From Przewalskia tangutica (lineage: Eukaryota; Streptophyta; Magnoliopsida; Solanales; Solanaceae), in the NCBI GenBank assembly GCA_029844215.1, contig CM056732.1, positions 20,879,501-20,943,500 of the forward strand: 64,000 nucleotides of DNA, in the 5' to 3' direction. Under the pieces are notes generated by a model. That model saw only the letters and a program-made list of their open reading frames with translations, had not been told where the DNA came from and made no database searches. Numbering within the stretch: position 1 is the first letter of the stretch; each line of letters starts with the position of its first letter. Positions 50,701-60,432 of this stretch are shown piece after piece. The position numbers and the translations under genes were made by a program.

Positions 50701-52479
50701 ATAGGAGTGTGTGGAGGTCTAGAATCAAGGTAGAAGGTCTTGTTGTTTCTTTAGCCCTGATTATTGTATTATTTGTTTCTGCTTGTTATCACTTTGAGTT
50801 GAGGGTCTATCAGAAATAACCTCGAGTAAGGTTTGCGTACACACTATCCACCCGTCCCCAGACCCACTTGTGGGATTACACTAGGTTTGTTGTTCATTAT
50901 TGAACATAACCAATCGAGAAACTCTATCAATGCTCAGAAATCCTCATGACCACCACATTAAAAACAAATGTAAAAGACATATACCAATAGCAAAATTCAA
51001 CAACAACAAAAGGTCAAATAAAACTCCAGTAATAAACCAAGCAATTGGTTGGCGTAAGGCGAGGCGTTTTACATATGCCTTAGCGATGTGTAAGCCCCGA
51101 GGCACGGGGCGTAAGCCCCATGAGTATTTAATTTTTAGTATTTCATAAAATAATATAATTACAATAAATATTTTTAAATAGGTAAAATTACGTAAAAAAT
51201 AAAAGAAAATTATAAATAAAATGAAATATATATACATATGTGTGTGTGTGCGCGCACGCTTGATCATCACAAAAAATTAATCAAAGTAATTCATTATACG
51301 CCACTTACAACTTGTAATCATAAATAACATAATTTTACAAGTATAAACAATACAATGAAATAAAAGCTATTATGAAATGCAAATCAACTCTAGCATCTCA
51401 ACTTTGAAACAATGAAAAAGTCACAATTTCTTAAAACAATATTACTATCATACTATTCATTTTATATCAATAAACTTTATCAGTATTATAATTAAAGTGT
51501 AACTCCTTCATGAATAAAAATAAAATTACTTTCGGACAGCCAAATAATAAAAAATGATAATTTTGATACATAGGACAAAAGACCAATGACAAGTGAACGG
51601 CTATGCATTTTTTTAAAAAAACATATTAAGTGATATTCACCCTCGCGGTGTTCTCAAATAGTAAATATGCAATATTACAACTTGTTATTTGACTTACACC
51701 CAATCTTCTTATTTCTATAGATGAAAAACTATTAAGTATCATTTATTTATTAAAGAATTGTGAGGGTCGACAATTTTAATTAAGAAATTTAACGTATATT
51801 TTGTGTTAGAACTGTTAGACGAGCCCCAAGCGTTAAGCATAAGTCGTGTTCGCTTAGGGCGTAAGCCTCACAGGAACTAACCCTGCACGTGAGCTTTGGG
51901 GCGTTTGGATAGTGTCCTGCCCCGAGGCGAGTCCTAAAATTGTCTTTTAAAACACTGCTCATAAGTAGTTATCATCTCATAAAGTCACCTTAATTTCTTC
52001 TGTATTCCAATTTTCTTCAACAAAGAAAGTGACTTTCTTAGACAATAACTACTCCCTCCGTTCTAATATATGTGATACTTTCGCTTTTCAAGAGTCAATT
52101 TGACTATATTTTGAAGCTAAATTGGAAGATCAGGGTTAAAATTTATATATTTACAAACAATATGAAAAGTACTATAAGTTGCAACTTTTGTCGTATCAAT
52201 TTGATGAAAAAATACATGTTTAAATGTTGGTCAAAGTTGATAGAGTTTGAATCTTGGGAAGCTAACATAAATCTACTTTATGTAAAATTTCAACCATAAG
52301 AACAATTCAATAAGTATTTATATGTAAATTGAACGTACAGCGATAATAAGCCAGAGATCAAGAGGAGCTTGTTCAGCCTTAAGAATGTCGAGAATGTCCG
52401 AAGCATCCCTAGGTAGTTGGTTCAATGCTACCCTAACCTCTTCCTCGGAGTTCTGCACTGGAATGTACACACTAGCCAT
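29790..52479 (-). CDS. CTR9: CTR9 / ELF8 (VIP6), TPR scaffold of the Paf1 complex, 24 exons, 1091 aa
   Basis: Nuclear RNA polymerase II elongation factor; in plants Paf1C supports H3K4 and H2B marks and FLC-type floral repressors (family knowledge). Exons: 52479-52339, 50399-50333, 50184-49990, 49321-49221, 48764-48711, 48491-48375, 48182-48119, 47781-47567, 47451-47367, 46748-46648, 46488-46396, 43020-42952, 42104-42012, 41892-41554, 39774-39694, 39577-39419, 39191-39096, 37432-37331, 33155-33048, 32958-32734, 31891-31625, 31547-31476, 30818-30516, 29918-29790. All join in phase without internal stops. The N-terminus MASVYIPVQNSEEEVRV closely matches ELF8. Tandem TPRs fill roughly residues 50-830 (YYNKASRIDMHEPSTWVGKG; ALNYLANHFFFTGQHFLVEQ). 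A charged coiled coil spans about 845-950, followed by a basic KKGGKRRKKDKK segment and an acidic tail (QDLLAAAGLEDSDAEDD; ALSESDEDE). Introns follow GT-AG except intron 6 (GC-AG). The exon 23/24 join is the least certain. Confidence 0.95.
29919..30515 (-). other. CTR9 intron 23
   Basis: Donor GTAATC follows exon 23 and acceptor CTGAAG precedes exon 24. The donor is weak and other joins in this acidic tail are possible. No repeat is recognised inside. Confidence 0.6.
33180..37280 (+). mobile_element. 4.1 kb Gypsy solo LTR in CTR9 intron 18 (element 33185-37275)
   Basis: The element begins TGTTGACACCCAATTTTGACC and ends GGGCGTGACA. It is flanked by a perfect 5 bp duplication GGCTA (33180-33184 and 37276-37280). 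The start is nearly the same as that of the LTRs at 4911-15658, and the same 3' block ('gcggatcttagagg', 'taggtggcgactcc') occurs at 36838-37035, so it is a related family. It lies opposite to CTR9 transcription. A TATA-like 'ggctatataaacc' (about 34087) may be its promoter. 'ttttagcac(c)'-type short repeats fill 37050-37210. I see no second LTR or pol, hence the solo-LTR call. Confidence 0.88.
37675..38381 (-). mobile_element. Copia remnant in CTR9 intron 17: LTR, primer site and leader
   Basis: An LTR of about 153 bp (38229-38381) on the minus strand begins TGTTAGATAG and ends TTTTTCACA. It is directly followed by TGGTATCAGAACC (38228-38216), an initiator-Met primer site. About 540 bp of leader-like sequence follows to about 37680. 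No gag-pol or second LTR is seen, so this is a truncated Copia or a TRIM-like element. It lies in the same orientation as CTR9. Confidence 0.75.
38550..38741. mobile_element. Stowaway MITE in CTR9 intron 17 (element 38552-38739)
   Basis: The left end is CTCCCCTGTCCCAATTTATG and the right end is CATAAATTGAGACGGAGGGAG. They are good inverted repeats of 188 bp span with TA duplications at 38550-38551 and 38740-38741. Confidence 0.9.
39584..39640 (-). mobile_element. 3' end of an Au-type SINE in CTR9 intron 15
   Basis: On the minus strand the stretch '...CCAACTTGTTTGGGACTAAG' followed by a 'gcatagttgttgtttgtt' tail matches the 3' end style of Au SINEs. It sits within 10 bp of the exon 16 acceptor. 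Confidence 0.55.
40456..40620 (-). mobile_element. TS-like SINE fragments in CTR9 intron 14
   Basis: Two adjacent copies of the TS-type tail ('acaacatacccagtg' plus 'aatcccacaaagtggggt', then 'aacaacatacccggtg' plus 'aaatcccacaaagtgagg') are followed by '...ccttacccctacctggggta'. This is the reverse complement of the tobacco SINE 3' half ending in TTG repeats. Confidence 0.8.
44350..44574 (-). pseudogene. LINE reverse-transcriptase fragment in CTR9 intron 11
   Basis: A 72-residue frame contains CKEKKLPITYLGLPLLGKI. The (L/F)P.TYLGLPLG motif is typical of plant non-LTR reverse transcriptases just after the catalytic palm. Flanking frames are lost. It is in the same orientation as CTR9. Confidence 0.8.
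44985..45135 (-). mobile_element. SolS-type SINE fragment in CTR9 intron 11
   Basis: On the minus strand there is a B box GGTTCAAATCG, then 'gcttggtgggtggagttact', 'cggtttttatgttgttggga' and 'ggtaacaggtatccagtg', the recognisable body of a Solanaceae tRNA-derived SINE. Stowaway-like halves flank it (44764 'ctcgtttcaatatatgac' and about 45225 'catcatataaaatgaaac'), so it may have landed in a MITE. Confidence 0.7.
46217..46391 (+). pseudogene. cob: Nuclear copy of mitochondrial cob (cytochrome b) 5' end
   Basis: The plus-strand frame reads LLKQPISSTLKQYLIDYPTP and continues SNLSYWWGFGSLAGFCLVIQ then VVTGFLAMHYT, the conserved start of plant mitochondrial cytochrome b. It is only about 58 codons, one codon is missing in the VTG-FLA segment, and the first residues before 46217 do not match. 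It is a NUMT, not a working gene. It stops about 5 bp from the donor site of CTR9 intron 11, on the opposite strand. Confidence 0.92.
48183..48374 (-). other. CTR9 intron 6 with GC-AG ends
   Basis: Exon 6 ends ...TTGCAG and the intron begins GCAAGTG, the strong AG|GCAAGT consensus of GC donors. The acceptor is ...ACTATAG and exon 7 begins TTAGATCCAG. Joining here keeps the frame (RVLQ-LDPENVDAL), matching the conserved ELF8 sequence. No GT donor nearby would do so. Confidence 0.88.
48236..48312 (-). mobile_element. SINE fragment in CTR9 intron 6
   Basis: The minus strand reads 'aacacccctttgggtgcggc', then 'cctcccccgaatg' and 'catgctttgtcacc', ending in a C-rich run. This is the style of a Solanaceae SINE body ('ggtgcggcccttccccgga'). 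It occupies a third of a 192 bp intron. Confidence 0.5.
50795..50896 (+). mobile_element. TS-like SINE 3' part in CTR9 intron 1
   Basis: 'gggtctatcagaaataacctc' then 'gtttgcgtacacactatcca' and 'acttgtgggattacactagg' plus 'tttgttgtt' is the standard 3' region and TTG tail of the tobacco SINE. Confidence 0.85.
51045..51960. mobile_element. Possible DNA transposon in CTR9 intron 1
   Basis: The left end is rich in 'gtaaggcgaggcgttttac' and 'taagccccgaggcacggggc'. The right end carries 'gagccccaagcgttaagc' and 'gccccgaggcgagtcctaaa' and closes TTTTAAAACACTG. CAGTGTTTTAAAA with GGCGAGGC-rich subterminal repeats is a common hAT-like plant repeat. The left terminus is decayed and I found no duplication. 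Confidence 0.45.
52050..52110 (+). mobile_element. Half of a Stowaway MITE in CTR9 intron 1
   Basis: CTCCCTCCGTTCTAATATATG follows TA at 52050. No matching right end occurs before exon 1, so the element is truncated or decayed. Confidence 0.5.
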
Positions 52480-52635
52480 TCGATTTGACCTCGAATTCAA
52501 CCAATAACAAAACAAAATCCTAAGTTTCTTTGAACTTCAAATTCTGTAAAAAGAACTGACCAATGTATATTATATTATGAGTCTGTATGTAATATGTGTG
52601 TGTGTGTTTTCTCGAGCTGGCTGATTATTCAACAG
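52480..52635 (-). promoter_or_regulatory. CTR9 5' leader and remaining proximal promoter
   Basis: Only about 155 bp separate the ATG from the hAT-like element. On the minus strand it holds a TATA-like 'cataatataatatac' (about 52563-52577) and a short (CA)n run at about 52600. The transcription start cannot be fixed from sequence alone. Confidence 0.4.
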
Positions 52636-53609
52636 TAGGGATGTCAAATGGGGCAGGCCAGGGGTTAGCACATGTCAAACATTAAACGGTGCAGGGTAAT
52701 GCTTAAACAGGTAAGGACGGACAGGTCCAGTTAATAGGTTATAATTTTTAGAAAATTCTAACTAGTTTGGATTGTAAAATTATAATCTGTTACAATGTGT
52801 TGCATTTGTTAGAATTGGATAAAATTTTATAGAGTTGTACATCTTTCTGTTACGGTCATATTGAGACTTTACGGGGATTAATCCGACTTACGATTTGAAA
52901 GTTATCACTGTTTAAAGTTTCTGTCTCGGATCAACCGAAATTTGAAAGGACATGTATAACGTAAAAACTGTACAAATAGGTAAAGAATCTGAAAGATTGT
53001 GCTGAATAAAAGTTCTATATTACTCCGTTATCGACAGTTTGATACTTTACGGGGATAAATCCGACTTACGGTTTAAAAGTTATCATTGTTTAAAGTTTCT
53101 GTCTCGGATCAACCGAAATCTGAAAGGGCAGAATGTATAACGTAAAAACTGTACAAATCGGTAAAGGATCTGAAAGTTTGTGCTGAATAAAAATTCTAGA
53201 TTACTCCGTATCGACAGTTTGAGACTTTACGGGAATAAATCCGACTTACGGTTTAAACGTTATCACTGTTTAAAGTTTCTATCTCGGATCAACCGATATC
53301 TGAAAGGGCAGAATGCATAACGTTAAAACTGTACAAATCGGTAGAGAATCTGAAAGTTTGTGCTGAATAAAAGTTCTAGTTTTCTCTGTTCTTGACAGTT
53401 TGATATTTTATGGGGATTAATCCGACTTATCAATAAGAAGTTATGACTATTTTAAGTTTGTGTCTTGTTTCATAAACATAAACGGGGCAGGGAAGGACAG
53501 GACAATTTTTTAAAAAATGCTAAACGGGGCAGGCAGGGCGGGTTAACATCTTAGCAGGTCAAGGTTTGTCTGCCCTAACCCGCCCTAACCTACCTCATTG
53601 CCACCCCTA
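52636..53609. mobile_element. hAT-like element next to the CTR9 promoter
   Basis: The left end is TAGGGATGTCAAATGGGGC and the right end is ...TGCCACCCCTA. These match the termini of the hAT element at 23695-24697. Flanking 8-mers TTCAACAG and CTCAACAA agree at 6 of 8 positions. There is no transposase. Tandem repeats fill most of the interior. Confidence 0.75.
52861..53480. repeat. Tandem repeat, unit about 180 bp, 3.5 copies
   Basis: 'actttacgggga(t/a)taatccgac' recurs at about 52866, 53043, 53223 and (diverged) 53404. It is followed each time by 'gtttctgtctcggatcaacc' and 'ctgtacaaat(c/a)ggta'. The array lies within the hAT-like element. Confidence 0.92.
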
Positions 53610-53663
53610 CTCAACAAATATGTGTGTGTTCCTATTTAAGTATTACTCAGGGGCTTTCTAATT

Positions 53664-53670
53664 TTATTTA

Positions 53671-53718
<48 letters not shown>
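53664..53718. repeat. (ATT)n microsatellite
   Basis: About 17 ATT units lie at the junction between the hAT-like element and the Tat-type Gypsy remnant. Confidence 0.95.
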
Positions 53719-53749
53719 TGTAGGATTATACAGTGATATCTATAATTCC

Positions 53750-54720
53750 TCTTTTTTCCTTACATTTTTCTCTTTTCGCTAAAGAGGGGACAAGGTTTCC
53801 GTTATTTTGACAAATCAAATAGCAAAGGAGGTTTCGAATGAAACAATCAGGGATCTAAGAAGAACAACTCATCCAAGGGTACTGGGTATCCAAATTTATG
53901 TGAATACAACTTTAGCAACGATGAAGATCATATGGTGGCAGTATTAAGGATGCATCCGGCATCTCGACCTCTGAAGCCATTGTAGTATTATCCAAGTAAA
54001 AGAGATCAGTCCTTTTGGTGTGATTTCTATAACACTCATGGGTATACAATGATAGATTGTAGGCATTTATGAGAGGAGGTGACACGAATGCTAAGTAGGG
54101 GTCATCTCCCGGTGTATATGAGTGAAAGAGCTCGGAACAAGTATGAGTGGGGACCCCATGTAGAAGGAAAGTCTAACTCGGATGCACCGTCTCATGTTAT
54201 AAACACGATTTATGATGGATCAAAGATTGCCACTACATCGTTCACGACGGCTAAAAAGACGAAAATCTCTGACTCGGGAAAAAGGGTTTCGTGAGATACC
54301 AGATGATAATACTACTATCATCTTCACCAAAGATGATGTTGTTGGTGTAATCTTTTCTCGATGCACTTGCACTGATAGTCATTGTGCCTATTGATTGTTT
54401 CTAGGTCAAAAGGGTTTTAATTGATCCCGAAAGCTCAACTAACATAATCAGACTAAAGGTGGTTAATAGTTTCGGTTGCCAGAACTTTTTCTGGTTTCAA
54501 CATGTCAAGTAAAACCACAAAGGGGGAAGTAGACCTACCGGTGGACGCGATAAGGGTTGTCAAGATGACAAGGATTTATGTCCTCGATGGAGATATGAGG
54601 TACAATGCAATATTTGGTAGACCGTCGATACATGATATGAAGGTGGTCCCACAAACCTTGCATATGTTGGTGAAATTTCCGACACCAGAGTGAATTCAGT
54701 AAATACGTGGTGAACAACAT
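53750..54720 (+). pseudogene. Tat-type Gypsy gag C-terminus and protease, decayed
   Basis: The plus-strand frames contain a zinc-finger-like CDFYNTHGYTMIDCRHL (about 54020-54070), LSRGHLPVYMSERAR, and a retropepsin-like region ending YNAIFGRPSIHDMKVVPQTL (about 54600). Families of this group have a cysteine/histidine 'HG...DC' finger before the protease. Stops and frameshifts break it into at least three pieces, and the part upstream of gag is absent. Confidence 0.85.
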
Positions 54721-54899
54721 GGTGCCAGAGAAATGTTTGATATAGGGAAACCAGAGGTGGCGGTAGACCACAAATAGCAATTACATGAAGCAGATCCAAT
54801 ACCCAAAATGGTTCATCAGGCCCCACTAGAAGAATCAGTAGCAGCCTATCAGGAGGAAGAGTTTTTGGACCGGTGAAGTTTTAAGATAAGTTATACATA

Positions 54900-55896
54900 A
54901 TGTTTCATTGACTAACAATTAAGCGGGGTATGAAGCTTTAATTGCAGGTTTAGAATTAGCTCGGGGACTGGGTTCACAAATCATCAAAGTCAAACGTGAC
55001 TCGTTGCTTGCTGGTAGTAAACCAAGTCCACGGAGTGTTCGAGGCTAAAGAAAGGTGGGTGTCGAAATATCTTGAAAAAACTTTGAAGTTGTTGTCCCGT
55101 TTCCAATAGTGGATTGTGGTACATGTACCTCGTGAGGAAAATATAGAGGCGGATGCACTAGGAAACTTAGACTTTAGCACGGAGTCTGAAGACTCTAAAA
55201 CCGGGTTGGTTGTTCAGTTGTTGCACTCGGCACTGGATCCTATTGGATATGATGAAGTAAATTCAACCAACCTAACTTGGGACTGGAGGAATGAGTTCTT
55301 GGATTATATCATGAACGGAAAGCTCCCGAACGATCCGAAAGCATTCAGATCTTTGAGGACCAAGACGGCCTGGTACAGACGTACAGTGTCGTTGATGGAA
55401 AAATCTAATGTATGTGTTTCTATGGTACCATAGCCCGATGCATGGGCCCCGATGAAACAGATTATATGATGAGAGAAGTCCATAAAGGCATATATGGAAA
55501 TCATTCGAGAGCGGAATCCCTAATGAGGAAGCTTGTGAAGGCTGGTTACTATTAGCCCAGATCGAGGAAGAGACTAAGGTGTTTGCCGGAAATGTGATAA
55601 GTGTCAGCGTCATGCAAAATTATTGCACCAACCGGTAGAGGAATTGCATCTGGTAGTATCACCATGGTCGTTTATGAAGTGGGAGATGGACATTGTTGGA
55701 CCCTTGTCAGCGGCTCCAGGACAGGTATCTCAAATTATTTTTAGTGATTGACTATTTTTCTAAATAGATTGAAGTTGCAGCTTACGTAAAGATACGGGAG
55801 AAAGAGGTGAATGATTTCATCTGGCAACATATTATTTATTGTTTTGACATCCCTAAGGAGATATCTTGTGATAATGACCGGAATTTCATCGGTGTC
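54900..55896 (+). pseudogene. Tat-type Gypsy second RNase H and integrase, first part
   Basis: The frame reads AGYEALIAGLELARGLGSQI (54922 on), VNQVHGVFEAKERWVSKYLE and VPREENIEADALGNLDF. These mark the extra (archaeal-type) RNase H that distinguishes Tat elements. Integrase follows: KCQRHAKLLHQPVEELHLVV, MKWEMDIVGPLSAAPGQ, and a catalytic-core stretch to 55896 where the solo LTR interrupts it. Reverse transcriptase is missing: only about 200 bp lie between protease and RNase H. Several stops are visible, for example after SMVP near 55430. Confidence 0.9.
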
Positions 55897-58370
55897 TGTT
55901 ACACCCCGTAAGTCCAGGACTTGTATAAGAGAATGTACATAAGGAAACAAGACTTGGAAATTGTTACGAAAGGAAGAATTGTTTTTCCGACGGAAAATGT
56001 TCCGAACGTCGGAAAGGAAAAATGTTCGTTGTTGAGAATTGGATTCTCAAAATACATTATTTGAAGAGTATGGACCCTATTAATATTATGGAAATTTATT
56101 TTCTGGATTTGGTCGCGTGGGGCCCACCCGAGGAATTTCTGGTGTGGGGCCCACGAGGGTTCTGAAATTTTATGGACGAATGAGAGGCGACACGTGGCAC
56201 CCCACATGGCTTGGTCGAAATTTATGCAAGGGTATAATGGTCATTGACCATCTTGGAAGATAAGTCTTGCTAGGCAGAGTTTGTTGACCAAGTCCACTTG
56301 CCACATAAGCGATCCTTGTGAAACTCATCCTAGCCTCACATTTGTTGAAGTCACGACCCTCAGTTGTGTTATAAGTATACAACTAGTAGCAAGACTTGGC
56401 ATTTTAACACTTAGAAAATTTTGCACATTGTGTTCTTCACTAGAGACCTCTCGGGTTTGCAAGAAAGAAAGGAGAAAAATTTGTAGTTTTGATCCATTAG
56501 CCACAAGATTTAAACCCAAGGTTCCTAAGGGTATTGTAAGGTTATCTCAATAGAAAGATTTGGAAAACGATTTTCACGTTAGTCGCAGCGGAAACTAAAG
56601 GAGTTCCTCAACTTTGAAGTTGGAACTTGAAGATGGGTTCTTCATAGGCCTCACAGGAGTGCTTGGAGCGGATTGGAACCTAAGGAAAGGAGCTAAGAAT
56701 TTGCTAAGGCGCGACTTTGAATCTTGGAATTATAAGGGCTTATAAAGGTATAAATTTTGTCGTTTTAGTAGTTAAGACTTACTTATTGTTGTAGTTATGG
56801 ATTTTAGCAAGCATGTGTTATATAGTATGAAGTTTGATATGTCTTTTGGCTATTGGAACCCTAATCCAAAAACTAGCATGTTTAGCTTAAGATTCCAATT
56901 CAAGTTGTTTATTCGCTTTGAGATTGTCGCATGTTGTTTAAGAAGAAATTGTAGTTGTTGAAGTAGTTTATAACTATATAACATGTTAGACCTTAGAACT
57001 TGGAATTGGAAAAGGATTGGAAAGGACTTAGTGTTCTTTATGTAAGTTGGTAGAGAATTGGCTAGTGTGCTTAGGCTATTTTCGTATGAATTGTGGGCGG
57101 AATTTTACACGTATAGTAAGGCGTGTAATCCCCTTTGTTTGATTGTTGTTTGGAGCCTTAAATGTGGCGTGTTGGTTATTGTATTTGACCTTGAAAAGGT
57201 GGCAAAGTGAGTAGAAACAAAGGAAGTCTTTGCCGATTTTCCGTAGAATTAGAGACCAAATACTTAGTATTATTCTCGTAGAGACTAGAAGTTGATAGTC
57301 TTGTTGTGACCATTATAGGTTGACACTACGTCTGCAGGCGTATTCGGCTTAGCTTGTGGAATTAGCCGAAAAGGTATGTGAACTATCTCCTCTTAAAGCA
57401 TGATTCCTTAAGATAAAGAAAGTCGTCTACTCCTCGAATGATCCATTCCTTGCTTGTATTTGGTTTGCCTAAAATAGAATTTGTTACATGTACTTCGAGT
57501 GTACTTTGATGTTTAAATTGTAAGTTGTATAATCCATTTCCTTAGTGAAGTTTGGATTCTTAAAAGTGAAGGTATTTTTCTTAAAGTACATAGAGACTTG
57601 AAAAGGAAGTGGTTTCCAAATCTTTTGGCTAGTGTCTTAGTTCCAAAAATCCTAAAGGTCATTAAAATGACTTTGGGGGAGTCAAGGGAGTGATTTACTT
57701 AATTGTTTTAAAAGAGGAGAAATGACATGATTTAAGAGAAGAAACTTGTTTTCTATATATTAAGAGACTTGAAGTGTTTTGAAAGTTAAAGGACTTAAAG
57801 AGTTTTAAAGTATGTGGTACTTGCTCCGTTTTAAACGTATAAGTCCCTCGGATAGGAAATTGTATTTGGCTAAGGTATAAAGTGAATATAACGACTTTAT
57901 GGGAAGTTGGTTATATTTGCTTTATGGAAAGATAAATGACTCGATTTTTTTTTAATGAAAAGGCAACTTGATTTTAAGGCATCAATTGCCTAAGGTTTAG
58001 TAATAAAATAAGTTACTTGGTTTCTAAAGGTTAAGAGACTAAGTGTATTTTTAAGAGTTAAGGAAATCGATTTGAAAGTATTTAATACTTGGATTTTTTT
58101 AATAAGTATAAGTCTCTTGGTTATAAAAGGAATGGATATGTCTAAAACCATAAAGGGTTATAACGACTTTATGGAAAGTTTAGAAAGTTGTCTATTTTTG
58201 ATTTATCGGCATAAGTTGCCTAGATTGTGGAAAAAAAATTGGAGTTACTTGATTTCAAGTGTTGAAATAAGCTTTCTGAAAATGTAGTAACTTACTTTGA
58301 AAAATAGACACGCCTTGATACTACGGGTGTTAGTATCTTGGGATTTTACACAAAAAGGAGTCTCTTGAAA

Positions 58371-58655
58371 AGATTAGTACTTTGGCTTGATAAATTGAGA
58401 ATTTGTCTAAGTGTGCCTTGATTAGTACTTTGGCTTGATAAATTGAGAATTTGTCTAAGTGTGCCTTGATTAGTACTTTGGCTTGATAAATTGAGAATTT
58501 GTCTAAGTGTGCCTTGATTAGTACTTTGGCTTGATAAATTGAGAATTTGTCTAAGTGTGCCTTGATAAGTACTTTGGCTTGATAATTGAGAATTATTCCA
58601 TGTGTGCCTTGATAAGTACTTTGGCTTGATTAATTGGGAATTGCCTGTGTGTGCC
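58371..58655. repeat. 48 bp tandem repeat, about 6 copies
   Basis: 'gattagtactttggcttgat' recurs every 48 bp from 58372 (next at 58420). The first four units are nearly identical and the last two are diverged and a few bases shorter. Confidence 0.95.
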
Positions 58656-58869
58656 GGTGATAGCCTTTGAGTGCAAGTACTATGTTTTATTACGTTGTCG
58701 CGACTCTCGGTTGAAGGTGGTATGCAGTTTGTAAGTTACTTGGGCGTCGAAGCGGTGATGTGGGATTCCACGGGTATCTTCCGTCATTTGTAGTACTTGG
58801 GTTAAATTCCCAGTTCTTTTATAAAAGACATGGTAGTGCTTATGTCTTGTTTGATGGTCGGTCGAGATA

Positions 58870-59155
58870 GGGTAAGAGTATAAGTGAGGGTACACCCCAA
58901 GACTTCTATACCACCGCTTTACCACCTCTCCGGTAGAGTATATGTGAGTACACCCCAAGATGATATACCACTGTTTACCACCTTCTCGAGTAAAGTATAT
59001 GTGAAGTACACCCCAAGATCTTTATACCACCGCTTTACCACCTTCTCCGGTAGAGTATATGTGAGGTAAACCCCAAGATCGCTATACCACCGCTTTACCA
59101 CCTTCTCCGGGGTAAGAGTATAAGTGAGGGTAAACCCCAGATGCTATACCACCGG
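58870..59155. repeat. Tandem repeat of about 60 bp, about 5 copies
   Basis: Units contain 'gagtatatgtgaggta(c/a)accc' and 'ataccaccgctttaccacct'. The array lies inside the solo LTR. Confidence 0.93.
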
Positions 59156-59819
59156 TGGGACTTGGTGTTCATGTATACTATTGGTGTTGTACTATATCAT
59201 GGATCGCAGCGGTGAGAAAGATTCCAGGGCATGATTGATGTTATGGGCGTGAGACCCACGGTTATATTTGGGTAATGACTCGAGGGCTGCGTCCCGACTT
59301 GATGTATCGCTTATGTATTGTATCTTGTAGGTTGGCTATCATACATGTCTCTGCTTTGTTTAGATTTATGATTTTATTACGCATTACATCGCTCACATAC
59401 TTGGTACATTCTTCGTCTTGACCTCGCCGGTGCGTTCATGCCGCAGTTTAGGTCTGCTGTTCGGTGATCGCAGCGTAGGATCCTCGCTCAAGTTTTGGAT
59501 AGCTCCTCTGTTGAGTTTATCTTTTGGTATATATCCTTGATGCGAGCTTTATGCAGTTTTGGGTACTGGCGGGGCCTTGTCCGTCATAGTTCATATAACT
59601 CTTAGAGTCCGTATTCATATGTGGGATTGGACTACGTATGCGGTGTAGTGTCTTTTGTTTATGTATATATGGCGACGCTCGGCTTTGCCCTTGCACGTAC
59701 GTTTGTTTAAAAAAAATGAGGTCTTATTAAATTTCCGCAGTTTACTTGTGTTGTTAAGGTAGAAGGGTGCTCAGGTAGGGCACCAGTCACGGGCCCGGGG
59801 TTCGGGGCGTGACAGTGTC

Positions 59820-60432
59820 AATGTCACAAATTTACATGATGAATTGAACATCAAGTGGATAACCTCTACTCCATGTCATACCAGTGTTAATGGATAAGCA
59901 GAGTCAATAAACAAGACCATAATCCAGAATTTAAGAAGAAATTGGAGGCTGCAAAAGAAAACTGGTCATCCAAGCTATCGAAGATTTTATGGAATCGAAC
60001 CACGATAAAAATGAGTATCGAAGAAATTCATTTTCCCCTGGTCTATGGTCTAGAAGCCTTGATCCTGGTGGAAGTTGGAACTCCCAGCCCGAAATACCCT
60101 GAGGTAAATGCAGAATTAATGTCCTTACACCTAGATTTACTTGAGGAACATCGAGATTTGGCATACGTCCGAATGATGGCCCAAAAGAAGAGAATGGAGC
60201 ATTACTACAACTGACGCACAAATCTCCGACACTTCAAACTTGGGGACTTAGTGCTTCGGAGAATCAACCAGAGTACCCGGGAGCGTAATGCTGGAAAGCT
60301 AGGTGCAAATTAGGAAGGACCATATATTGTAACCGTCATCACCGGTAAAGGAGTTTATAAACTTGAAGACCAACAGGGGAATATACTTCCTAGCAATTGG
60401 AATATGAGTAAATTGAAGAAGTACTATATGTA
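59820..60432 (+). pseudogene. Tat-type Gypsy integrase, C-terminal part
   Basis: The integrase continues after the solo LTR: LHDELNIKWITSTPCHTSVN, then FPLVYGLEALILVEVGTPSP, LLEEHRDLAYVRMMAQKKRM, and the chromodomain-like end FKLGDLVLR...LPSNWNMSKLKKYY to a stop at about 60432. Frameshifts lie near 59895 and 60215. Confidence 0.9.

Larger units (their letters stand above)
55892..59819 (+). mobile_element. 3.9 kb Gypsy solo LTR inside the integrase (element 55897-59814)
   Basis: The element starts TGTTACACCCCGTAAGTCC and ends GGTTCGGGGCGTGACA. A perfect duplication GTGTC lies on both sides (55892-55896 and 59815-59819). Integrase reading resumes directly after it. The end sequences are those of long chromovirus-type LTRs in Solanaceae (lineage is inference). 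No internal coding region or second LTR is seen. Confidence 0.9.

Noticed and set aside
55272..55613. Minus-strand 113-codon ORF
   Set aside because: It is the shadow of the plus-strand RNase H/integrase region.
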